From Pseudoalteromonas apostichopi (lineage in GTDB: Bacteria > Pseudomonadota > Gammaproteobacteria > Enterobacterales > Alteromonadaceae), in NCBI RefSeq assembly GCF_030297135.1, contig NZ_AP028066.1, forward strand, positions 620,001 through 684,000: a DNA stretch of 64,000 nucleotides, read 5' to 3'. The notes under the pieces are model-generated. The model saw nothing but the letters and a program-made list of their open reading frames with translations. It was not told the origin of the DNA and made no database searches. The position numbers were made by a program, and so were the translations under genes. Below are positions 35,084 through 42,624 of this stretch, one piece after another (position 1 is the first letter of the stretch; each line of letters opens with the position of its first letter).

Positions 35084-36490
35084 ATGGGTTTACGTTTTAA
35101 AGTTCCACATACCTTGATACTGCTGCTTGGCATGATGGTTGTTGCGCTTATTGCTACATGGTTAGTACCACAAGGTTTTTTCAGCACGACACTGAGTGAA
35201 TCTGGCCGCGAAATGGTCGTTGCGGGTACCTATCAAACGGTTGCTGAACGCCATTACTTAACCCCATGGGATTTATTACAAGCCATACCTCGTGCATTTG
35301 CTGCTGCTCAAGATGTTATTTTCTTTGTCTTAATCGTTGGCGGCGTATTAGCTGTTGCACGTGCCACAGGCACTGTTGATGCACTCATTGGTAGGCTTTT
35401 AGAGCGACACGGTAAAAAGCCGCAGCGATTAATCTTTATGGTGGTGTTTTGCTTTGCCTTGGCATCAAGCAGTATCGGTACCGCCGGTGAATATATTCCT
35501 TTTGTTATTATTCTCGTTGCGCTGTGTAAAGCAATGCGCCTAGACGCAATGACTGCCGTAGGTATGATAGTAGCAGGTTATGGTATTGGTTATGGTGTAT
35601 CGGCATTTAACCCATTTACCGTATTAATCGCACAGCAAATTGCAGGGATCCCAGTTTACTCTGGTCTGTGGTTACGTTTAGCTATATTTATTCCATTTGT
35701 GCTCATTGGTTTTCATCATGTTTGGCAATACACCAAAAAGGTAGCGAACGATCCGTCTAAATCGATGATGATTGGCGTGCCTTGCCCACTTGAAAATCAA
35801 ACAGCAACAAGTTACCCAGCACTTGCCCTGCGCCATAAACTTATTTTAGGAAGTTTTATCATTACCCTTGCAATTGCAGTATGGGGTATAGCAACTAAAG
35901 GCTGGTACTTATACGAGCTAGGCGGTGTTTTTATCGCTTGGGGTGTCGTTGTAGCCATTTTAGGCAAACTATCTGCTGATGAAGCAGCAAACAAATTTAT
36001 AGAGGGCGTGTCTGATCTTGTTACCACCGCAGTGTTAATTGGTGTTGCACGCGGTATCGCACTTATTTTAGAAGACGGTCAAATCCTGCATAGCCTTGTA
36101 CATGGTATGTCGTTACCGCTTTCTTATGTATCAGCTGAAATATCAGCAATAGGCATGTTAGTTATTCAAACCTTACTTAATACCTTTATTCCATCAGGTT
36201 CAGGACAAGCTTATGTCACTATGCCATTGATGGCCCCACTAGGTGATTTAGTGGGTGTCCCAAGACAAGTTGCCGTGCTTGCTTATCAATTTGGTGATGG
36301 CTTTTCAAATATGATCATTCCGACCAATGCTGTACTGATGGGCATTTTAGGGATGGCAGGTGTGCCTTACGGCCATTGGTTTAGATTCTGTTTACCACTG
36401 CTGATTAAACTAATGGTCGCAGCATCAGTTGTATTAGTATTAGCTGTAATGTTTGGCTATGGCTTAGATGTGCAGCCCACACTTAATTAA
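35084..36490 (+). CDS. YfcC/DcuC-family permease, second copy
   Basis: 468 residues, about 12 membrane helices, clearly paralogous to the permease next to iadA: SSSIGTAGEYIPFVIIL where the other has GMGEEAIAF, GYGVSAFNPFTVLIAQQIAGIPVYSGL, and TFIPSGSGQAYVTMPLMAPLGD. ACGGAG lies 6 bases before the ATG. Position behind an M24 peptidase suggests a peptide or amino acid cargo, as with the first copy (inference). It converges on the integron integrase. Confidence 0.85.
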   Translation: MGLRFKVPHTLILLLGMMVVALIATWLVPQGFFSTTLSESGREMVVAGTYQTVAERHYLTPWDLLQAIPRAFAAAQDVIFFVLIVGGVLAVARATGTVDALIGRLLERHGKKPQRLIFMVVFCFALASSSIGTAGEYIPFVIILVALCKAMRLDAMTAVGMIVAGYGIGYGVSAFNPFTVLIAQQIAGIPVYSGLWLRLAIFIPFVLIGFHHVWQYTKKVANDPSKSMMIGVPCPLENQTATSYPALALRHKLILGSFIITLAIAVWGIATKGWYLYELGGVFIAWGVVVAILGKLSADEAANKFIEGVSDLVTTAVLIGVARGIALILEDGQILHSLVHGMSLPLSYVSAEISAIGMLVIQTLLNTFIPSGSGQAYVTMPLMAPLGDLVGVPRQVAVLAYQFGDGFSNMIIPTNAVLMGILGMAGVPYGHWFRFCLPLLIKLMVAASVVLVLAVMFGYGLDVQPTLN

Positions 36491-36703
36491 GTTTGTTGTG
36501 TTTTGAGTTCTTTTTAGCAACACATTTTTGGATCAAATGAGTTGGAAATGAATGACAGCTCTTTACAAAGTCAGAGCTTCATCCGTAACTCACTGCTGCC
36601 CCAAAATAAGTTAGGTTAAATGCTCTAACTGCTGCTTTGAGCAATCAGGAAACGGTCCAAGCCCTACACATTGAATGATAAGTTAACGCATCTTTAATAA
36701 TAG
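36491..36703. other. Gap between permease and integron integrase
   Basis: 213 bp between convergent genes. It has an AGTTAG/CTAACT inverted repeat near 36606-36632 and nothing resembling an attC site or ORF. It marks the left edge of the integron. Confidence 0.4.
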
Positions 36704-37681
36704 CTAGAAAATTTTGCTTAATGGGCTTACAACACCGTTTGCTCCTTGTTGTAAAACATGGGTGTAAATCTGTGTGGTTTTGACATCAGAATGGCCCAAT
36801 TGTGCTTGAACGGTGCGAATATCGGCGCCACTTTGCAATAGGTGCGTTGCAAATGAATGGCGCAAGGTATGAGGCGTAATAACCTTTGTAATATTGGTTT
36901 GCTTTAATGCTTTTTTAATCGCTTTTCTAACACATGTAGGGTGGAAATGGTGGCGACGTATCTCGCCAGTTTCTGGGTCATCACTTAATTTGTAGGAAGG
37001 AAATAAGTATTGCCACGCTAGTGATTTATTAGCTGAGGGATATTTACGAGTTAAAGCGTTAGGCATCCACACACCTGCGTATCGCTCGTTTTGTAAATCT
37101 AATCTTAAATATTCTTCAACTTGCAAAATTTGATTTCTAAGTAATGGGATCAACTCCGTTGCAAGAGTAACTATACGATGCTTGTTGCCTTTTCCGTTCC
37201 AAATTTGAATGCATTTCTAATCAAAATCAATGTCCTTTACTCGCAATTGCACCGCCTCCATCACACGCAAACCACTTCCATACATTAACCCCGTGATTAA
37301 GTAATATCGCTTGGAAAGATGACTCATCAATTGCTTTACTTCATCAGGCGTCATCACTACAGGCTGCTTGGGTTGTCGATTACTTCGTGCAAAATTCAAG
37401 TTTAAAGAAAGCTCATTTTTGACAATATGTTTATATAAAAAAGCGAGCGCATTTAAAGCTGCACTTTGTGTTCTAGGTGACATATTACGTTTTAATACAA
37501 TATGGTCTAAAAACGCTTTGACTTCTGCATCTCCCATTGAGCTTGGGTGACGTTTGTTGTGAAAGTGAATAAATTTTGCGATCCAACCTAAATAAGCATT
37601 AATTGTTCTTAATGAATACTGACGAGTGAGCATATAGTCTGCAATGTAGTTTAAATAAGGAGAGCGAGTTTTCATTTTCAT
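36704..37681 (-). pseudogene. intI: Integron integrase with one in-frame amber stop
   Basis: Reading the minus strand from ATG 37681 gives 325 codons in one frame, interrupted only by TAG at 37219-37217, right after VKDIDFD. Both sides are well preserved: N-terminal core-binding domain; catalytic Arg in SGLRVMEA; the IntI-specific insertion ALTRKYPSANKSLAWQYLFPS; HTLRHSF (His, Arg), LGHSDVKTTQIYTHV (His, Tyr nucleophile). The IntI insertion excludes XerC/D. A TAT-to-TAG change would explain it. Possibly inactive, or partly read through. GGA lies just upstream of the start and a perfect LexA box before that. Site-specific recombinase for attI x attC. Confidence 0.9.
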
Positions 37682-37696
37682 TCCTTTGAAATGAAG

Positions 37697-37712
37697 CTGT
37701 ATATATATACAG
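37697..37712. promoter_or_regulatory. LexA (SOS) box of the integrase promoter
   Basis: CTGTATATATATACAG is a perfect 16-bp palindrome identical to the E. coli LexA consensus CTG-N10-CAG with alternating TA core. It lies 16 bases before the intI start codon, the usual arrangement that puts integron recombination under SOS control. Confidence 0.92.
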
Positions 37713-37815
37713 TTTTAGCTCAGTCGCTCGTATAGTCAAGAAAACGACCCAATCGCTCGTTTTTATCCTGAGGTAAAAGCGAGAACTCCTAAATTTTAAT
37801 AACACTGGTAATTAG

Positions 37816-37906
37816 TTAACAAGTTTGTTAGAAATAATCTAATAAGAAAAACGAGCTACGCTGTGGTAGAAAAACGCGCGATTAGCTCGCTATAAACATG
37901 TTATGT
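37816..37906 (+). promoter_or_regulatory. attI region and possible cassette promoter
   Basis: The first cassette junction is G at 37900 followed by TTATGT, the core site GTTATGT. Upstream, CGAGCT/AGCTCG repeats around 37853-37890 resemble integrase-binding arms. A possible cassette promoter is TTAACA (37816-37821), 18 bases, TAATAA (37840-37845). attI sequences differ between integrons, so the outer limit is not fixed. Confidence 0.6.
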
Positions 37907-37922
37907 GCCAAGGAGAGTGTGG

Positions 37923-38360
37923 GTGAAAGTTTTAGTCTTTTTGTTTTCTTTAATCTCTTTCCATTCTTTAGCTTGTAGTTGCATGGGATACGACATTGAA
38001 GAAGCATTTAAAGATTATCCAGTGGTTTTCTCTGGGGTCGTCGAATCGATCGATACCATAAAAGTGAAAGAAGATGGCTGGTTTAAGTATTCAAAGTTGA
38101 AAGCCGTCACTTTAGTTGTAGAGCAAAGTTATAAAGGAATTACTGCTGAAAAAATTAAGGTTACAACAAGAATGGATTCTGCTGCATGTGGTTTTCCATT
38201 CGAAGAAAAAGTTAAATATGTAGTATTTGCTATTCCTGATGAAAATGAGCTTTTTGTTGGTTCTTGTGGGCCGACTATCCATATGGAAAAACGTGAAGAA
38301 TACTATGAACAGGAACGTCTGAGAGTAACACGTTTCTTGTCAAAGCAAATTGGCACATAA
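37923..38360 (+). CDS. Cassette 1: secreted TIMP/NTR-like CxC protein
   Basis: 145 residues from GTG 37923, chosen because AAGGAG ends 7 bases before it. A signal peptide (MKVLVFLFSLISFHSLA) is followed directly by CSCMGYDIEEAFKDYPVVFSGVVESI. This start with CxC, followed by an OB-like strand pattern, matches the tissue-inhibitor-of-metalloprotease/netrin (NTR) fold as found in bacterial CSC-start proteins. Two later cysteines (SAACGFPF and GSCGPT) fit the two disulfides of that fold. Lipidation is possible but the lipobox (SLAC) is poor. The gene is the first cassette, closed by an attC that overlaps its stop codon. Confidence 0.7.
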   Translation: MKVLVFLFSLISFHSLACSCMGYDIEEAFKDYPVVFSGVVESIDTIKVKEDGWFKYSKLKAVTLVVEQSYKGITAEKIKVTTRMDSAACGFPFEEKVKYVVFAIPDENELFVGSCGPTIHMEKREEYYEQERLRVTRFLSKQIGT

Positions 38361-38456
38361 CAAACGTTTCAAGAAAGGACGCAAAAAGCATGGCTTGCGC
38401 TCATTCTTCGCTTAATTATAGCCATGCATTTTACGCCTCTTAAACGGGTGTTATGT
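38355..38456 (+). repeat. attC site of cassette 1
   Basis: 102 bp. The left core ACATAAC (38355-38361) is the exact complement of this cassette's own left junction GTTATGT. The right core is GTTATGT (38450-38456). Between them the arms GGACGCAAAA..CATGGCT and AGCCATG..TTTTACGCC form the imperfect hairpin typical of attC. Cassette 1 thus spans 37901-38450. Confidence 0.9.
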
Positions 38457-38495
38457 GCTTTCAGTAGTTGGCAAGAATCGAGTAAAGGAATACAA

Positions 38496-39380
38496 GTGAA
38501 CTTTTTAGAATTAGATGTAAAACTTCAAGCAGCCATCGTTTCAGCTATTACTTCTCTTTTTATATTTGGACTAGGTTGGTTGTTTAAAGTCTTCCATGAA
38601 AATTATTCATTAAATTACAAACTTCAAAAAGAATATAAATTCGAACAAAAGAAATTACTAAAAGAAGAGATTGTGAAAACAAAAGTACCTTTGTTAAATG
38701 CCGCAGAGGAGTTTAACTACAGGATGTTTAATTTTAATAAAAATATTTCTAAGGGTTACCATAACATTAGTGAGAAAGAGTGGTTCCAGACAAACCAATA
38801 CTACCTCAACAGCTTCATATATAGGTTTCTTGTTTTAATTCACTTCTGCATAAAAACAGAAGAAGACTTATTATCTATGGACTCAACGGTTGCAGATGAA
38901 GAAGATATTACTTTTTTACTTTATGTAAAAACATTTAAAAATATTTTTTGTGAATCCAACTTATTAACTGAATTGGGGTATAAGCAAGATGATGATTCGA
39001 ACCACTTTTACCGTAATGAACTTAAAGGATTTAGCGGATGGGTAGTAAGTAACAACAAAGTTATTGAATTTGATGATTTAGTTCCTAAGTTAAAACACAG
39101 TTACGATCCGCTTAGACGAGTCATCGAGTATTTTTCTAAAATTGACAATGATGATAAAGATAAAACCTTAAATATACTTCGGTGTACACACCTTCTATCT
39201 ATTTGCTTTTTAAACGAATTTGGACATTCCTATCAACAGACTGATAAAGGTAAAATAAAAAAATTAAATCAAAGCTATAAAGATAAAATCAAAATAAAGG
39301 CGAGCTTTCTTAACTTTTTAGATGATAGCAAGTTAAAGAAGAAAGTTTTATCAAACTTTAAAGCAGGCTTAGCCAATTAG
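38496..39380 (+). CDS. Cassette 2: membrane-anchored hypothetical protein
   Basis: 294 residues from GTG 38496, five bases after AAAGGAA; the longer open frame begins inside attC and is not used. One N-terminal membrane helix (VSAITSLFIFGLGWLF), then a Lys/Glu-rich helical cytosolic body (YKLQKEYKFEQKKLLKEEIVK..) with a Tyr/Phe-rich centre. No motif recognised. Low GC and strongly A-rich compared with the flanking chromosome, as expected for a mobile cassette. Function unknown. Confidence 0.75.
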   Translation: MNFLELDVKLQAAIVSAITSLFIFGLGWLFKVFHENYSLNYKLQKEYKFEQKKLLKEEIVKTKVPLLNAAEEFNYRMFNFNKNISKGYHNISEKEWFQTNQYYLNSFIYRFLVLIHFCIKTEEDLLSMDSTVADEEDITFLLYVKTFKNIFCESNLLTELGYKQDDDSNHFYRNELKGFSGWVVSNNKVIEFDDLVPKLKHSYDPLRRVIEYFSKIDNDDKDKTLNILRCTHLLSICFLNEFGHSYQQTDKGKIKKLNQSYKDKIKIKASFLNFLDDSKLKKKVLSNFKAGLAN

Positions 39381-39381
39381 C

Positions 39382-39485
39382 ACATAACAAGCGCATTAAG
39401 CACGGGACTGCTAAAGTTTGGCTCGGTTCCGCTCCACTTCACATTTTAGCCAAACATTAATCAGCCCCTTATGCGGGCGTTATAT
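39382..39485 (+). repeat. attC site of cassette 2
   Basis: 104 bp from ACATAAC (39382-39388), complementary to this cassette's left junction GTTATGT, to GTTATAT (39479-39485). Inner arms TTTGGCT / TTTAGCCAAA visible. Cassette 2 spans 38451-39479. Confidence 0.88.
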
Positions 39486-40071
39486 GGCTAGTGAAAGTAT
39501 GCAGAAAATTTTAGTCTCATTAGTATTTTTAGTTTCTAGCTTTGTGAACGCTGAAACCGATCCTTGTGAGTCAAATCAATATCCAGTTAAATGGAAATCC
39601 AATTTAAGCCATCCCGAATCTTACGAGCTACCTGCTATTTTCTATAAAACTAACAACTCAAAAGTTATTGTTTCTGTTTCAAAAGCAATAAACTTTGTTG
39701 AAAGAAATATGGCAACTCATAAGCCTTATTTAAAAAATGCAAAAGCATTCATAATTAATAGCTTGTCTGAATTGCCACCAAACAAACTTGTTGATCATTC
39801 AAGCCTTTGGATACCGACAGAAGGATTGCGTGGGCAAGAATTAAATAAAGCAATTCATGTTATGGCAGGTTACCAAGGATTATTCGAAGGAGTATTACTA
39901 AATAATGATGCATCGGTAAGTATTAATGAAAAAATGGTTTCCTCATCTAATACTGTGTATATGGTTGGTAAAGACCCAGAACCTGCCCATGGTTTAAATT
40001 ATGTGCATAAACTTGTTGTTTCAAACTCTAATAACATAGTATTTTCTAAGTGTTGGCTAGACAGCAAATAG
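39484..40071 (+). CDS. Cassette 3: exported hypothetical protein
   Basis: 195 residues from ATG 39484, which begins within the cassette junction; ATG 39499 (190 residues, MQKILVSLVFLVSSFVNA) is an equally good start. A signal peptide precedes ETDPCESNQYPVKWK. The mature part has two Cys (DPCES and FSKCWLDS near the end), probably a disulfide. The phrase VNAETDPC..WKSNLSHPESYELPAIFYKTNNSKVIVSVSKAINFVERNMATHK suggests a mixed alpha/beta secreted fold. No family recognised. AT-rich. Confidence 0.7.
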   Translation: MASESMQKILVSLVFLVSSFVNAETDPCESNQYPVKWKSNLSHPESYELPAIFYKTNNSKVIVSVSKAINFVERNMATHKPYLKNAKAFIINSLSELPPNKLVDHSSLWIPTEGLRGQELNKAIHVMAGYQGLFEGVLLNNDASVSINEKMVSSSNTVYMVGKDPEPAHGLNYVHKLVVSNSNNIVFSKCWLDSK

Positions 40072-40073
40072 CC

Positions 40074-40175
40074 ATATAACAAGTTACTCAAAAGGACGCA
40101 AAATGCTTGGCTTGTGCTCCTTCGTCGCTAAGTTTAGCCAAGCTACATTTTGCGCCCATTAGTAAGGCGTTATAA
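40074..40175 (+). repeat. attC site of cassette 3
   Basis: 102 bp from ATATAAC (40074-40080), complementary to this cassette's left junction GTTATAT, to GTTATAA (40169-40175). Arms GGACGCAAAATGCTTGGCT and AGCCAAGCTACATTTTGCGCC pair strongly. Cassette 3 spans 39480-40169. Confidence 0.92.
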
Positions 40176-40190
40176 AGCACGGAAGTTTTG

Positions 40191-40559
40191 ATGAAAGCCT
40201 CAACTATTGAGTTCACAAGTTATAGTGGTAATCAAACATATATTGAATCAATCAACTACGATTTAGACTATTTAAAAGTAGTAGTTGTCGCTGATTCTAA
40301 TTTACGAATTGAAGTATGTTTTCATCAGCCAATCGGATTTAGGTGTCTTGATGAAGGTGATTTATTAGAATTTTGGGTAAGCAATCAAATAACTAGTAAT
40401 TGGATTTTACAAATACATGATTCTGGTTGGTTAGCTCAAGAAAGTAATCGCGCTGGCTTCTTATCCAAAGACACTACGTTAAGTGAGTATTTGATTAAAG
40501 GCAGCAATGAGTGTTTAAATGTTCTAAGCACAGATAAGCCAGTAATAAGCTTGGTATAA
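40191..40559 (+). CDS. Cassette 4: small soluble hypothetical protein
   Basis: 122 residues from ATG 40191, with GGAAG five bases upstream. No signal peptide or membrane helix. The N-terminus KASTIEFTSYSGNQTYIESINYDLDYLKVVVVADSNLRIEVCFHQPIGFRCLDEGDLLEFW looks like an all-beta domain; no motif recognised. Could be an Imm-like or antitoxin-type small protein, but nothing in the sequence proves that. Confidence 0.65.
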   Translation: MKASTIEFTSYSGNQTYIESINYDLDYLKVVVVADSNLRIEVCFHQPIGFRCLDEGDLLEFWVSNQITSNWILQIHDSGWLAQESNRAGFLSKDTTLSEYLIKGSNECLNVLSTDKPVISLV

Positions 40560-40564
40560 ATGCT

Positions 40565-40662
40565 TTATAACAAGCTAATAAATAAGGACAAAAAACAGTT
40601 GGCTGTTTACGTTCCTCAACATTTTAGCCAACAATTTTTTGCCCATTATTAGGGCGTTAGGC
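40565..40662 (+). repeat. attC site of cassette 4
   Basis: 98 bp from TTATAAC (40565-40571), complementary to this cassette's left junction GTTATAA, to GTTAGGC (40656-40662). Arms GGACAAAAAACAGTTGGCT and AGCCAACAATTTTTTGCCC pair. Cassette 4 spans 40170-40656. Confidence 0.92.
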
Positions 40663-40678
40663 ATACAAAGGTAGGCAT

Positions 40679-40993
40679 TTGGCAAATTTCAAAACCCTTA
40701 CGAAATGGCATGTTTTCCTCGGAATTCTGAGTCTTATTCTGTTTGGAATTCCCAATTTTTTAGCTGGAGATAATATTACTGAAGCTGGGAGGTTTTACTT
40801 GCCACTAATGAATGTGTTTTTTCCGTTACTGCACTTTTCAATTGCTTACGGGTGTAATATTCAATCTGAATTTGGAAGGCTAGCGTCAAGAACATGCGGC
40901 TTTTTGCTAATGCCTTTCTTTCCGTTCGGCACAATTATTGGATTTATTCTTTTTGAAAATACAAAGAAAAAGTTCCAGCTACAAGATGCCTAA
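40679..40993 (+). CDS. Cassette 5: small membrane protein
   Basis: 104 residues from TTG 40679, the only usable start after the junction, with AAAGG seven bases upstream. Two or three hydrophobic segments (FLGILSLILFGIPNFLAG; LMNVFFPLLHFSIAYGC; GFLLMPFFPFGTIIGFILF). The last cassette. Its stop overlaps the last attC. No family recognised. Confidence 0.65.
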   Translation: MANFKTLTKWHVFLGILSLILFGIPNFLAGDNITEAGRFYLPLMNVFFPLLHFSIAYGCNIQSEFGRLASRTCGFLLMPFFPFGTIIGFILFENTKKKFQLQDA

Positions 40994-41071
40994 CAAGGCG
41001 CGTCACTCAGAAAACCTCTCGCTGGCCTTCGGCCAAAATACTCGTGTTTTCTGGTGCGCTTGGCGTTACTG
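40988..41071 (+). repeat. attC site of cassette 5 (divergent type, array end)
   Basis: 84 bp from GCCTAAC (40988-40994), complementary to this cassette's left junction GTTAGGC, to GTTACTG (41065-41071). Arms CAGAAAAC / GTTTTCTG and the loop TGGCCTTCGGCCA differ from the four other attC sites, so this cassette came from another source. The non-standard right core fits the array's end. Cassette 5 spans 40657-41065. Confidence 0.85.
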
Positions 41072-41098
41072 ATTAAATACTCTAACGTGTTTTTGTCC

Positions 41099-41130
41099 AA
41101 AAATGAGTTAAAACCTAGCGTTTTAACTCA
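41099..41130 (-). terminator. Intrinsic terminator after ppiC
   Basis: TGAGTTAAAAC and GTTTTAACTCA (41104-41114 and 41120-41130) pair perfectly over a 5-base loop; reading the minus strand the stem is followed by TTTTTGG. It closes the ppiC transcript and separates it from the integron. Confidence 0.8.
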
Positions 41131-41190
41131 CTGAAATGAAAAGTTTAAGACTAACAACGTGTCTTTTTAAATTTAGTGTGGCTTTAAACT

Positions 41191-41469
41191 TTACGTTCTG
41201 TATAGCACTTTGATTACATGCCAACCAAAGCGCGTTTTAACTAGATGTGGCTCTAAGATTTCTCCGCTGAATGCTACTTTGTCAAACTGGGGCACCATTT
41301 GACCACGTCTGAATTCGCCCAAGTCGCCGCCTTTTTTACCCGACGGACAGGTTGAATGTTTTTTAGCTAGAGTCTGAAACTTAGCGCCTTTTTTAAGTTG
41401 CTTGATAATGTCTTCAGCTTGTTCTTTGTGCTTAACAAGAATGTGCAGTGCGTGCGCTGTATTTGCCAT
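41191..41469 (-). CDS. ppiC: Peptidyl-prolyl cis-trans isomerase, parvulin type
   Basis: 92 residues, same length as E. coli PpiC (93) and clearly orthologous: ALHILVKHKEQAEDIIKQLKKGAKFQTLAKKHSTCPSGKKGGDLGEFRRGQMVPQFDKVAFS..FGWHVIKVLYR. A single cytoplasmic parvulin domain with no signal peptide; speeds prolyl isomerisation during folding. The catalytic pocket residues (His in ALHILV, Cys in TCPSGKKGGDLG, His in FGWHVI) are present. It has its own terminator, so it is probably monocistronic, though it is downstream of the YhhN gene on the same strand. Confidence 0.95.
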   Translation of the reverse strand: MANTAHALHILVKHKEQAEDIIKQLKKGAKFQTLAKKHSTCPSGKKGGDLGEFRRGQMVPQFDKVAFSGEILEPHLVKTRFGWHVIKVLYRT

Positions 41470-41532
41470 GGGAAATCTCGAAAATTAAAACGCGCATATT
41501 TTATCACGGCAATCACCACTGAGCCACTGCAG

Positions 41533-42165
41533 CTATTTATGTTTACCTGTTGCTTGCAAAAAACCTGTCACCAAACAAAATTGCGCTAAATAATAACTAC
41601 CCATGATTGCGATATCTGCATGCGCTATTTCTAAATAAAAACGATTAAGGCCTAGTATAGAGTCTGATATTACAAACACTGCCCCACCTAACACTAAAAA
41701 ACCGTTCGATTTATCCGTCATCCAAGTAATACTTGCCATTATGGTGAGCACCAATATATAAAAAATCACAGGAATGAGCAGGTCATTCAGGTTTGGGTAG
41801 AATAAGCAAAAAACGATGATGGCCAAAAATAGATAAAGGAGTACAACGTCTAGTCGCCAGTTTTTAATTGGCAACATAGTAATGATATAAAAAGCGTGGC
41901 TTACAAAAAATGCAGCTAAACCACCTATAAAAAGTTGCCCTGTATCAAAGGCTAACAACACATCACCTAGTGCTGAAAAACTAAGAGCGAATAATAAAGT
42001 AATAAAAGTTCGATTTTGTAACTGACTGCGCCCTTTTAACACCATCACAATCAACACACCGATTGGCAACGTTTTAAATAGCGCCATAAAAGGCTGAGGC
42101 AATGCCGGCATAAATAGCAGTAAAGCAATGTAAACTGTACTTAAGATTAGAAAGAGAATGTTCAT
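41533..42165 (-). CDS. YhhN/TMEM86 family protein (lysoplasmalogenase-like)
   Basis: 210 residues from ATG 42165; a TTG 42 bases upstream is less likely. Seven or eight hydrophobic segments, with the family pattern FKTLPIGVLIVMV, LLFALSFSALGDVLLAFD and GAVFVISDSILGLNRF carrying the conserved Asp residues of YhhN/TMEM86. Human TMEM86B is a lysoplasmalogenase; the bacterial function is not settled. It sits 58 bp after the DCC-family gene at the end of the MexEF-like operon. Confidence 0.85.
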   Translation of the reverse strand: MNILFLILSTVYIALLLFMPALPQPFMALFKTLPIGVLIVMVLKGRSQLQNRTFITLLFALSFSALGDVLLAFDTGQLFIGGLAAFFVSHAFYIITMLPIKNWRLDVVLLYLFLAIIVFCLFYPNLNDLLIPVIFYILVLTIMASITWMTDKSNGFLVLGGAVFVISDSILGLNRFYLEIAHADIAIMGSYYLAQFCLVTGFLQATGKHK

Positions 42166-42223
42166 ATTCTTATTATTGTTATTTGTTCCCAATAACGAGA
42201 ATAGCAAGCTTTACTTTAAATGT

Positions 42224-42622
42224 TTATAAAAAATGCTGCTTTTGTTTTTCGGACAATAACTTACACTTTGTTTGTTTGCCGAAAAACCGATAACGATGAC
42301 GGCCAACCCAATCATACACACGATCGCGAAAGCCTTTTGGCAGTAGCTTGAACACGTTAGCGACAGAGAATGGAAAACCTAATTTCGTTGCGATAAATAA
42401 TACAGCATCACTTTGTTTATATAGCTGGTTTTTATCAATCACTAACATTGAGGAAAGTGGATCTTTGACTTTATATGCCTTTAATAAACGCTCACCTTTA
42501 TCGCTTTGCATGGGGCATAACTTAAAGGTAATTTGCTTATCAAAGCGAAGAATAAACCGCACACAAAAATGGCACAGATTGCACTGACCATCAAACAAAA
42601 TGACTGGGCAGTGAGTACGCAA
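42224..42622 (-). CDS. DCC-family thiol-disulfide oxidoreductase-like protein (DUF393)
   Basis: 132 residues with the family signature near the start: VILFDGQCNLCHFCVRFILRFD, containing the D-x-x-C-x-x-C motif, and PMQSDKGERLLKAY. Members have a thioredoxin-like fold of unknown partner. Its ATG lies two bases after the oxidoreductase stop, so it is translationally coupled to the RND operon tail. No signal peptide, so cytoplasmic. Confidence 0.88.
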   Translation of the reverse strand: MRTHCPVILFDGQCNLCHFCVRFILRFDKQITFKLCPMQSDKGERLLKAYKVKDPLSSMLVIDKNQLYKQSDAVLFIATKLGFPFSVANVFKLLPKGFRDRVYDWVGRHRYRFFGKQTKCKLLSEKQKQHFL

Positions 42623-42624
42623 GT

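Noticed and set aside
36704..37681. XerC/XerD or phage integrase
   Set aside because: The IntI-specific insertion, adjoining LexA box and attC array identify an integron integrase.
38424..38495. N-terminal extension of cassette 2 protein
   Set aside because: Lies inside the attC hairpin; GTG 38496 has the ribosome binding site.
37681..41071. CRISPR array
   Set aside because: The repeated elements are attC hairpins of 84-104 bp with variable loops, spaced by genes, not short direct repeats.
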